Shown here one piece after another: positions 25,292 to 32,771 of a stretch of DNA of 35,134 bases. Origin of the DNA: UBA685 sp049890115 (GTDB lineage: Bacteria > Pseudomonadota > Alphaproteobacteria > Puniceispirillales > Puniceispirillaceae); assembly GCA_049890115.1 (NCBI GenBank), contig JBMHCC010000022.1:1-35134 (forward strand). Reading direction: 5' to 3'. Both the position numbers and the translations under genes were made by a program. Each line of letters begins with the position of its first letter. Within the stretch, counting starts at the first letter, position 1. Under the pieces are notes generated by a model. It searched no databases and had not been told where the DNA came from. It was given only the letters and a program-made list of their open reading frames with translations.

Positions 25292-26504
25292 CGGCTTTTT
25301 CAATGAAGGGCTGATTGGCAATAATGCGGTCATAGTGAAATGGTGTCATATCAATCGTGCGATAGTCACCATAGGTCAGATATTCTGCCGTTGCCCGCCC
25401 CATAGCCGGAGATTGCTGCAAGCCATGACCTGAAAAACCATTCAGATAGATGAAATTTTTCACCTCATGATGCGGCCCCATAATCGCATTATGGTCAAAT
25501 ACATTATAGGCATAATGACCTGCCCATTCATTGATCACCTTAATAGCTTCAAATTGCGGTATTCTGGTCGCCAGAACTGGCCAGACATGGTCTTGCCATA
25601 AATTATGGTCCATCTCAAAATCATCATAGGCAACAGCTGGGTCATAATCAGCATGACCGCCTGCCATATAATTGGCGCCATCTTGTCTGAAATGAACACC
25701 AGATGGGTCAATCGTCAAAGGCAGGTCACGATCAAGTGGTTGTTCAGCTGAAAACACCCATGTAAAGCGTTTGCGTGGTTCAACAGGCAAGCTAATGCCA
25801 GCCATTTTACAGGTTTCAATCGCTCTTGGCCCTGACGCATTAACCAGCTGGCCACAGGATATGATCTCACCTGTTTTCAATGTAACAGATGTTACCTGAC
25901 TGCCATCATCTGATTTGGTTATGCCAACCACTTCATTCTGGATATAGCTGATGCCGCGTTCTCTGGCTGATTTGCGCCACCAATCAAAGACAGTCACGCC
26001 TTCCCAATAGCCTTCATCAACTATGTTATGGCTGCCAAGCACAATATCATCTAGCTGATAAAATGGATAATCTTGCGCAATCTCATCAGGTGTCATTAAT
26101 TTCGTACCAGCACCATTTTCGACCTGAATCTTATGACTTTGCCTTAAGGTCTCAGCAAATTCATCTGTATCTGCTAAATACATATAGCCAAAATTATGAA
26201 TCTTAAGGCTTGGCACTCTTTCATCATTGCCCATATAGCGTCGTAAATTTTTGACAAAATCAGCGGCAAATTGCGAAATTTGAATATTGAGTGATGAGCT
26301 AAATTGCTGGCGCATACATGAATTTGTGTGATTGGTTGAACAAAATTCATAAGTGGGGTCTTTTTCCACCACCAGAACACGGCCGTTAAAATCAGGATTA
26401 TCTGACAGAAACCATGCGGTGGATGAGCCCATCATTGCGCCGCCAATTATCACAACTTCATAGCTTTTATGTTCTGGGCTTGTGGGATAAATCGTCTGTA
26501 CCAT
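25284..26504 (-). CDS. FAD-dependent oxidoreductase of the DAO (sarcosine/D-amino-acid oxidase) family
   Basis: A 406-residue flavoenzyme. I use the ATG at 26504, preceded by GGGGAGG at 7 bases; a TTG lies one codon earlier. The dinucleotide-binding motif VVIIGGAMMGSSTAWFL is at about residues 17-33, with the acidic end of strand 2 in VLVVEKDP. Near the C-terminus YLNGFSGHGLQQSPAMGRATAEY is the second FAD contact typical of sarcosine and glycine oxidases. The region CSTNHTNSCMRQQF aligns with the covalent or near-flavin segment of such enzymes. The start overlaps the hyuB stop by one base, so the oxidase belongs to the hyu operon and probably oxidises an N-substituted amino acid released from the hydantoinase product. 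Exact substrate unknown. Confidence 0.87.
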   Translation of the reverse strand: MVQTIYPTSPEHKSYEVVIIGGAMMGSSTAWFLSDNPDFNGRVLVVEKDPTYEFCSTNHTNSCMRQQFSSSLNIQISQFAADFVKNLRRYMGNDERVPSLKIHNFGYMYLADTDEFAETLRQSHKIQVENGAGTKLMTPDEIAQDYPFYQLDDIVLGSHNIVDEGYWEGVTVFDWWRKSARERGISYIQNEVVGITKSDDGSQVTSVTLKTGEIISCGQLVNASGPRAIETCKMAGISLPVEPRKRFTWVFSAEQPLDRDLPLTIDPSGVHFRQDGANYMAGGHADYDPAVAYDDFEMDHNLWQDHVWPVLATRIPQFEAIKVINEWAGHYAYNVFDHNAIMGPHHEVKNFIYLNGFSGHGLQQSPAMGRATAEYLTYGDYRTIDMTPFHYDRIIANQPFIEKAVI

Positions 26505-28210
26505 CAAAAAACCTCCCCTAATTCAGCGCGTTTTATAACATCATCAATTACATCATCTGACAATCCATAATCATCTTTGGCTGTCTTTGCTGATATATAG
26601 CCAAGTGCGAGGTCGCGAATAACATGGTTTGTATCACGCTCAGATGGTTTGCCATAGCCAGCTCCGCCAGGAAATGCCATTTCAACCTTTACGCCATGAG
26701 AGACAAATTGTTTGCCTTTGCCTTTCATTGCTGTGCCATCATCACGGCCTATTGTCGTTGGTGCGCCATTACCCCCGCCTGCGCGTCCTCTTGCTGGGTG
26801 ATTGACACGGTCAAACATCGCTTGGATATCAAATTCATGACCTTTTCGTGCACCAACATCCATATATTGGCCAAGCCCACCACGATAGCGCCCTGAACCA
26901 CCACTATCACTGCGTAATTCTTTACGCCAGATTATCACAGGCCCTGCTTGTTCAGTTGCTTCAACAGGCATCGTCATCACACCAGAGGGAAAGGCTGTTG
27001 CATTCATGCCATCAAGCGATGGACGCGCACCTGAGCCACCTGAATTAAAGGTTAGCACCTCAGAGCGTCTGGCATCATCTGGTGCTGGGGCGTCTGTTCT
27101 TGGGCGCAATGATACTTGGAAGTTACACAAGCAGCCTGCGCCTTCAGCTGGCACTGTTTCTGGCAGTAATTTATCAAGCGCATCATATATTGTATCTGGG
27201 ATCATATGCCCAATCACATGACGCAATGCCACAGGTGCTGGATGGGTGGCATTTAGAATTGAGCCTTCTGGTGCGGTGACCTTAAAAGGCGCAAGCGAGG
27301 CGGCATTATTGGGAATTTCGGGGGCAATAGCACATTTTAACGCATAACAAGCATAGGCTTTGGTATAAACAAGAGGCACATTAATGCCCTTTTTATCAAG
27401 GTCTGATGTGCCAGTAAAATCACTCAGGATATGATCATCATTGATGGTTAATGTGACCCGCAAATCAATCGGATTATCATAGCCATCAATGCGCATTTCC
27501 CCAACGGCGCTAGCATTTTGTAACGCAGCAATCCGCTCTATTGTCGCATTATGCGAATTGGTCATGATGAAATCAGATATGCCGTGAAGATCAGTCAAGC
27601 TAAACTCATCCATCATATCTATTAGCCTGCGATGACCAATTTCATTACAAGTTGCCAATGCGTAAACATCACCAATAAGCTGATCAGGTTCACGCACATT
27701 ACCGCGAATAATCTGAACCAGCGTTTTATCAACGCTGCCACGCTCAATGAATTTCATAATTGGTATATGCAGACCTTCTTCATAAACAGAATTCGCATCA
27801 GCACCAAAACCGCGCCCACCAATATCGACGATATGCGCTGTACAGGCAAAAAAGCCAACAAACTGGCCATTATAAAATGACGGTGTCACCATAGTGATAT
27901 CATGCAGATGACCTGTGCCTTCCCACGGGTTATTTGTGATATACACATCACCTTCAAAGATGTTTTGGCGGCCAATTCGGCGGATAAAATGCGCCACAGC
28001 ATCAGCCATTGCATTGACATGGCCTGGTGTGCCTGTGACAGCTTGCGCCATCATTTGGCCATCAGCATCATAGACACCAGCTGACAGGTCACCAGCTTCT
28101 CTAACAGAAGTGGAAAACGCGGTGCGAACCAAAGCTTGCGCCTGTTCTTCGACAATCGAAATCAAACGGTTCCACATCACCTGATAAGCAACTTGAGAAA
28201 TCTCAGACAT
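26504..28210 (-). CDS. hyuB: Hydantoinase/oxoprolinase subunit B
   Basis: A 568-residue HyuB-family subunit of an ATP-dependent amidohydrolase. The frame extends 31 codons upstream, but the ATG at 28210 starts the family's normal N-terminus (VMWNRLISIVEEQAQALVRTAFS), lies 4 bases after the hyuA stop and has an AGGA in the hyuA end. Conserved segments are VYDADGQMMAQAVTGTPGH (about 45-63), VYITNNPWEGTGHLHDITM (about 88-106) and the C-terminal glycine-rich SDSGGSGRYRGGLGQ. It works with HyuA on 5-oxoproline, hydantoin, N-methylhydantoin or, in related carboxylases, acetone or acetophenone. The choice cannot be made from sequence, but the flavin amine oxidase downstream favours an N-methylhydantoin or hydantoin substrate. 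Confidence 0.9.
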   Translation of the reverse strand: MSEISQVAYQVMWNRLISIVEEQAQALVRTAFSTSVREAGDLSAGVYDADGQMMAQAVTGTPGHVNAMADAVAHFIRRIGRQNIFEGDVYITNNPWEGTGHLHDITMVTPSFYNGQFVGFFACTAHIVDIGGRGFGADANSVYEEGLHIPIMKFIERGSVDKTLVQIIRGNVREPDQLIGDVYALATCNEIGHRRLIDMMDEFSLTDLHGISDFIMTNSHNATIERIAALQNASAVGEMRIDGYDNPIDLRVTLTINDDHILSDFTGTSDLDKKGINVPLVYTKAYACYALKCAIAPEIPNNAASLAPFKVTAPEGSILNATHPAPVALRHVIGHMIPDTIYDALDKLLPETVPAEGAGCLCNFQVSLRPRTDAPAPDDARRSEVLTFNSGGSGARPSLDGMNATAFPSGVMTMPVEATEQAGPVIIWRKELRSDSGGSGRYRGGLGQYMDVGARKGHEFDIQAMFDRVNHPARGRAGGGNGAPTTIGRDDGTAMKGKGKQFVSHGVKVEMAFPGGAGYGKPSERDTNHVIRDLALGYISAKTAKDDYGLSDDVIDDVIKRAELGEVF

Positions 28211-28214
28211 TTTC

Positions 28215-30299
28215 TTAATCCTTCTGCTTGCTCTGTACTGCAATACAGCCATCTGGTAATGCGACAGCAAGGCGGCTAGCTGGCACAATGATAGTGGTTT
28301 CATCTTCGCTGATGATCGCTGGCCCTATTAATGAGTGACCAGCAGATAGGCTGGTTCTGTCATAATGACCTGCTTGTGTTATCCTACCCATGGCAGGGTC
28401 AAATAATGGGCGCTTTTCAGAAGCATCAAATGGCGCTTTGGCACTGATATCATCTACTAGCTCAGGTTGTTTTGCCTCTGTATAGGCATTGGCAGACCAC
28501 ACTGTGATTTCAATTTCAAGGCCTTCGACATTACGTGCAAATAAGCTGCGATATTCAGCTTCAAATAGCGCAAGATAAGTCTGTTTGTCAGGGGTCTCAA
28601 CCTGTTCCTTTGTCAGGCTAACAGGGATTTCCCATCCCTGGCCAGCATAGCGCATATAAAGCTTGAAGTCTGTCATGACAGGTGCTGTGCTATCACAGCT
28701 GCGGACAAATTCAGTTGCTTCTTTCTGCATATCAGCAAAAATCTGTTGCACCAGACCAGCATCAAATTCAGAGAGCCTCATAAAGACAGATCTGTTTGCT
28801 TCAAAACTAAATGGCGCTCGCAGGAAACCAATCGCTGAACCAACGCCAGCACCTGTTGGCACCAAACAGCGCGAAATTCCCAATTTCTCGCAAAGTCGCC
28901 CAGCATGAAGCGGTGCAGCACCACCAAAAGCAATCATCGTATAATCAGAGAGATCTTCACCATTTTCAACAGCATGAACACGCGCAGCATTCGCCATATT
29001 CTCATCAACCACCTCAGATAGACCCCAGGCAGCTTCAAGCGCATCCATAGCAAGACCCTCTCCTAGGTGGGTATGAAGCGCTGTCTCAGATTGGGCGCGA
29101 TAAAGCGGTATTGTGCCACCAGCAAAATTGTCAGCATCTAATTTGCCAAGGATTAAATCAGCATCAGTGACAGCAGGTCTGTCTCCGCCTCTGCCATAAC
29201 AGGCAGGGCCAGGCTCAGAGCCAGCAGATTCAGGGCCAACACGGATTTGTCGCATGGCATCAACATGGGCTAGAGAGCCGCCGCCAGCACCGATTTCAAC
29301 CATATCAATCACCGGAATAGAAATCGGCATGCCAGAGCCTTTTTTAAACCGATAGGTACGCGCCACTTCAAATACACGTGCTGTTTTCGGTGTCATATCT
29401 TTAATCAGGCATATTTTGGCAGTTGTACCGCCCATATCAAATGACAATACTTTTTTCAGACCATGGCTTGCCGCAATATGAGCCGCAAATACAGCCCCGC
29501 CAGCTGGGCCAGATTCAACCAGCCGTACCGGAAACTCAGCAGCATTTTCAAGCGAAATGATACCGCCGCCAGAATGCATCAAAAAGACAGGGCAATCAGC
29601 ACCTTCATCTGCTAGCCTCGCCTTTAACCTGCCAAGATAGCTTTTCATTAAGGGCTTAATATAGGCATTGGCGATGGTGGTATTAAAGCGTTCATATTCT
29701 CGCATTTGCGGTGATACTTCACATGATAGCGAAAACATAACATCTGGCAGAGATTGCACTAAATAGTCATAAATCGCTCTTTCATGGGTATCATTGACAT
29801 AGGAATGAAGCAGCCCAATCGCAACAGATTCATAGCCGCCCTTTGCGATAATATCTGCTAGCTTTTCTAATTCTGTCTGGTTCAGTGGCGTTAGAATTTC
29901 ACCTGTGGCATCAATCCGTTCTTCGATGACATAACGCCTATTGCGTGGCAAAAGCGGCTTTGGCAAGGTCAGGTTTAGATCATATTGCTCAAAACGACTT
30001 TCTGTCCGCATTTCAATGACATCACGAAACCCTTTGGTGGTGATAAGAGCTGTTTTGGCACCGCGTCTTTCAATAAGCGCATTTGTCGCTAATGTTGTGC
30101 CATGGATAATTTGGGTGATTTCAGATGGCGAAATGTCAGCTTTTTCACAGACAATATGCATGCCCTCAATAATCGCATCTTCAGGGGCTTTATAGGTTGT
30201 CAGGACCTTTGTTGATGTCAATCCTGAGGTTGTTTCCAGAACAATATCTGTGAATGTACCGCCAATATCGACGCCTAATCTTGTGAGTGTTTCAGCCAT
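28215..30299 (-). CDS. hyuA: Hydantoinase/oxoprolinase subunit A (ATP-binding)
   Basis: A 694-residue HyuA-family ATPase subunit, full length for the family. The N-terminal phosphate-binding motif GVDIGGTFTDIVLETT is at about residues 9-24, TTLATNALIERRGAKTALITT at about 70-90, and the second actin-like phosphate loop LSFDMGGTTAKICL near residue 290. The central GGGSLAHVDAMRQIRVGPES and GPACYGRGGDRPAVTDA stretches are family hallmarks. ATP hydrolysis drives opening of a cyclic amide by the HyuA/HyuB complex. It is the first gene of the minus-strand operon hyuA-hyuB-FAD oxidase. The ATG at 30299 has only a weak AGG at good distance. A perfect 18-bp palindromic hairpin lies 44 bases upstream. 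Confidence 0.9.
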   Translation of the reverse strand: MAETLTRLGVDIGGTFTDIVLETTSGLTSTKVLTTYKAPEDAIIEGMHIVCEKADISPSEITQIIHGTTLATNALIERRGAKTALITTKGFRDVIEMRTESRFEQYDLNLTLPKPLLPRNRRYVIEERIDATGEILTPLNQTELEKLADIIAKGGYESVAIGLLHSYVNDTHERAIYDYLVQSLPDVMFSLSCEVSPQMREYERFNTTIANAYIKPLMKSYLGRLKARLADEGADCPVFLMHSGGGIISLENAAEFPVRLVESGPAGGAVFAAHIAASHGLKKVLSFDMGGTTAKICLIKDMTPKTARVFEVARTYRFKKGSGMPISIPVIDMVEIGAGGGSLAHVDAMRQIRVGPESAGSEPGPACYGRGGDRPAVTDADLILGKLDADNFAGGTIPLYRAQSETALHTHLGEGLAMDALEAAWGLSEVVDENMANAARVHAVENGEDLSDYTMIAFGGAAPLHAGRLCEKLGISRCLVPTGAGVGSAIGFLRAPFSFEANRSVFMRLSEFDAGLVQQIFADMQKEATEFVRSCDSTAPVMTDFKLYMRYAGQGWEIPVSLTKEQVETPDKQTYLALFEAEYRSLFARNVEGLEIEITVWSANAYTEAKQPELVDDISAKAPFDASEKRPLFDPAMGRITQAGHYDRTSLSAGHSLIGPAIISEDETTIIVPASRLAVALPDGCIAVQSKQKD

Positions 30300-30342
30300 G
30301 CTGGATTACCTGAACAATAAGTGATGATGGAAGAGTTAGCCT

Positions 30343-30360
30343 ATACATATTTTTATGTAT
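30343..30360. promoter_or_regulatory. 18-bp perfect inverted repeat upstream of hyuA (possible operator)
   Basis: ATACATA at 30343-30349 and TATGTAT at 30354-30360 form a perfect 7-bp inverted repeat with a TTTT centre. It lies 44 bases before the hyuA start in the 125-base gap between the tps and hyu operons. The symmetry and AT content fit a dimeric regulator site, for example of a GntR-like protein, but no regulator gene is adjacent, so this is inference. Confidence 0.4.
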
Positions 30361-30390
30361 CACAAATCAGAAAACATGCCTCATCCAAAT

Positions 30391-30416
30391 AAAAAAGCAT
30401 CAAATCCCATGCCATC
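30391..30416 (-). terminator. Weak terminator candidate after tpsB
   Basis: On the minus strand, ten to thirty bases past the tpsB stop, a short stem formed by GCAT and ATGC around GGGATTTG is followed at once by TTTTTT. The stem has only four or five pairs, so the element may be chance, but its position at the end of the tps operon is right. Confidence 0.3.
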
Positions 30417-30424
30417 TAGGGTCT

Positions 30425-32170
30425 TTAAAATGATAAATTAACCGAAATATTCGTCATATCTTCACCCTCTTTTTTCGGCTCTTCTTCATTTTTAACTTGA
30501 GTGGCACGTTCAAGCTGGATTGTTAGTCCACCTTCCATGGCAAATTGTGCGCCAATCGCCGCTGTGATAGCTTCTTGTTGGCGTTCTTGTCCTGGTGTTA
30601 ACAGGCCTTTCTGGCGCACTGACCCTGCGTCAATTCTGCCAAGCAATGTTAAGATAGAAGGTGGTAGAAATTCAAAATGCGTGAAGGGACGTTGATAATT
30701 AATCTGCAAGCTGGCAAGCAGACAATCTTCACCTGATAGGGTGCCTGCATCCATCCCCACACCAAAGCCACGCCCGCCAAATCCACATTCTGCATTCGAA
30801 TAAAGAGGATCATCGCTCAGTGTTACTTGCGCAAAAAGCCGTAAAGTAGCATCAATCTGTTTGTTGCTATCAATAAATAGCGGTTGGCGATAGCGATCAC
30901 TCAAACGCAAGACTGAATGATGCAGATTAGCATTCGCACGGCTATTGGCTCTGGCATGAAAGAATTTGGCACCTTGTTCTAGCTCAATATGCAGAAAATG
31001 AGATGCGCCTGATGCTAAATCAATCTCGTAATCGGCATAGGCTGTTACAGCTCGTGTCTTGTCATTTGTTGATATCGTATCACCATTAAGAGATGATGAA
31101 TCAGATACTGATAGATGACCGCCAACGGTAAGTTTATCACTGCGACGCTTCCAGATAGGATAGCGCATCCCGACTGTCTGGCTATAGGCACTTGAGGTAA
31201 AAGACAGGTCATGTAAGGGACCTTTTTCGGGCTTGGTAGCTGATTCAGTAGTGCGGATGAAGATTTCTAGATCAGTATCATCAACATAGGTGGAATAATC
31301 AAAACGCACTGAACGATAGGTGAGGGGGTCTGGTGCCTGCCTGAGTGAAAGACGTGCTTCATCGCGCCCTGTCCATTGCCCTAATAGAGCCAAATCAGCT
31401 AAAAAGACATCACGGCCAAGACTTTCTGATAGATAATTCTGATAGCCAATGCTGGCAGATTGAATGCGCTGTTGCACCTCTAGCACCATAGCAGAGCTAT
31501 TCTTGGTGTTGCCAGCTGTGATAATGCCCTGAGCGGTAATGCCAGGATAGTCATTGACCAATAGCAAAAATTCTTCCAAATCATCTGTTCTGGTCGTGCC
31601 TTTTTGTGCAAATCGCTCAAAAGCATCCAGAATATGGCGACGCGCCAGATCAGATAAATTGGTCTCTCTAATGCGTAATTCAGTAATTTGCCCCTCAATG
31701 ACCTCAATCAGCACATTGCCAGATGCGATTTCTTGTGCAGGAACAAATGCAAATGATAATGCGTAACCTTCTGTGCGGTAATGCTGCGTGATAGCTTCAG
31801 ATAATGCATAAATATCTGCAACAGCTATTTCAGTACCTGATGGGGGTAGTGACAGATCTGTTATCTCGGCAAGACTGAAAAGCTGGTTGCCGCGGATGGT
31901 AATTGTCTGGACTGTAAAGAAGACATCATCACTGCCATCAGGTGCTGCGGTTGCCTCAGGTAAAATGATAGGGGCAGGGCCTCTGGCATTGATGGTTTCA
32001 GGCTCGTTCAGCGCTCTATCAATAATAGCAGGGTTTGATAATCCATTTAATTGAGCTGATACAGGAAGTGCCAGCATAGCCCCGCCACACACCGCAATCA
32101 TCGCCCATTTCAGGCTTTGAAATAGGGGGGAGGGTGCTATTGCCAATCTTATGATATCACGGCGTCTCAT
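30425..32170 (-). CDS. Two-partner secretion outer-membrane transporter (TpsB, ShlB/FhaC family)
   Basis: Outer-membrane pore that exports the partner TpsA protein. The frame is open upstream into the ialB-like gene, but the ATG at 32170 gives 581 residues and a good signal peptide: basic start MRRR, hydrophobic core WAMIAVCGGAMLALPVSA, cleavage after Ala39. POTRA domains follow: VQTITIRGNQLFSLAEI (starting about residue 83) with the periplasmic helix AITQHYRTEGYALSFAFVPAQ, then VLIEVIEGQITELRI. The remaining 380 or so residues form the 16-stranded barrel. GFGGRGFGVG fits the VRGY-like tip of loop 6 that plugs the pore, and the final residue is Phe, as required for barrel assembly. It is the third gene after tpsA and the ialB-like gene. 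Confidence 0.9.
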   Translation of the reverse strand: MRRRDIIRLAIAPSPLFQSLKWAMIAVCGGAMLALPVSAQLNGLSNPAIIDRALNEPETINARGPAPIILPEATAAPDGSDDVFFTVQTITIRGNQLFSLAEITDLSLPPSGTEIAVADIYALSEAITQHYRTEGYALSFAFVPAQEIASGNVLIEVIEGQITELRIRETNLSDLARRHILDAFERFAQKGTTRTDDLEEFLLLVNDYPGITAQGIITAGNTKNSSAMVLEVQQRIQSASIGYQNYLSESLGRDVFLADLALLGQWTGRDEARLSLRQAPDPLTYRSVRFDYSTYVDDTDLEIFIRTTESATKPEKGPLHDLSFTSSAYSQTVGMRYPIWKRRSDKLTVGGHLSVSDSSSLNGDTISTNDKTRAVTAYADYEIDLASGASHFLHIELEQGAKFFHARANSRANANLHHSVLRLSDRYRQPLFIDSNKQIDATLRLFAQVTLSDDPLYSNAECGFGGRGFGVGMDAGTLSGEDCLLASLQINYQRPFTHFEFLPPSILTLLGRIDAGSVRQKGLLTPGQERQQEAITAAIGAQFAMEGGLTIQLERATQVKNEEEPKKEGEDMTNISVNLSF

Positions 32171-32207
32171 CAGCTCTGTTTTTTTACTTCTATCCTGCTT
32201 TTTTGCT

Positions 32208-32750
32208 TCACGAATTATTCTTAAACCAATTCCGGTTCTTTTCTTTGACCTCATTAAAAGCCTTTGTAAAACCAGATAAAGACAAGCCGACAATACGAGG
32301 CTGTCCAGCACTGGTTAATACAGCAATGGCTGCTTCATTACCTTTTTTCAAAGGTGACAGGTCATCTTCTGTTACAATCGCTTCGATAAAACAGCCATCT
32401 GCTTCACAACGTGTAAATTGCAGTGTTTCAAGCGCTCTGTCTTTTTGATCAATTTCAAATAAAATGCCGGCAGACACTAAAATGCCAGTTGGCACCCAAA
32501 TTTGGATGCCAATTTCATCATCATTGCCAAAATGAGCAATAGAAGTCAGCATAACACGTTGTTGTGTTGCTCTGTCAAACGCGGTTTGTACAGCATCACA
32601 AGGTGGTAAATCAGCTCTTTCAACACAACGCACAACCCAGTCTTTGACTGTCGTGGTGGTGGTGTCATTTTCCTGTGCTTTTGCTGGCAAAGCAGTTACC
32701 AGCAAGGTGATGAACAGGATGAAGAATTTGGTGATAGCAAGCTGCTTCAT
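32208..32750 (-). CDS. IalB-family (invasion-associated locus B) secreted protein
   Basis: A 180-residue exported protein. The signal peptide is clear (MKQLAITKFFILFITLLVTA with cleavage after Ala25 in AKA-QE). The mature part begins with a Thr-rich stretch, then DWVVRC and a second cysteine at residue 51; two more cysteines sit in RCEADGC near residues 115-120, so two disulfides are likely. These features, with the beta-rich IGIQIWVPTGILVSAG segment, match PF06776. IalB is named from Bartonella entry into red cells, but its molecular role is unclear and the family is common in free-living alphaproteobacteria. AAGGAAAG precedes the ATG. It lies between tpsA (21-base gap) and tpsB (37-base gap), so it may help fold or export TpsA in the periplasm. 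Confidence 0.85.
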   Translation of the reverse strand: MKQLAITKFFILFITLLVTALPAKAQENDTTTTTVKDWVVRCVERADLPPCDAVQTAFDRATQQRVMLTSIAHFGNDDEIGIQIWVPTGILVSAGILFEIDQKDRALETLQFTRCEADGCFIEAIVTEDDLSPLKKGNEAAIAVLTSAGQPRIVGLSLSGFTKAFNEVKEKNRNWFKNNS

Positions 32751-32771
32751 AATTAGACTTTCCTTTATGGT

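Noticed and set aside
32170..32311. Upstream extension of tpsB to an earlier start (for example the ATG at 32254) overlapping the ialB-like gene.
   Set aside because: It would put a long basic stretch before the signal peptide; the ATG at 32170 gives a normal signal peptide and family length.
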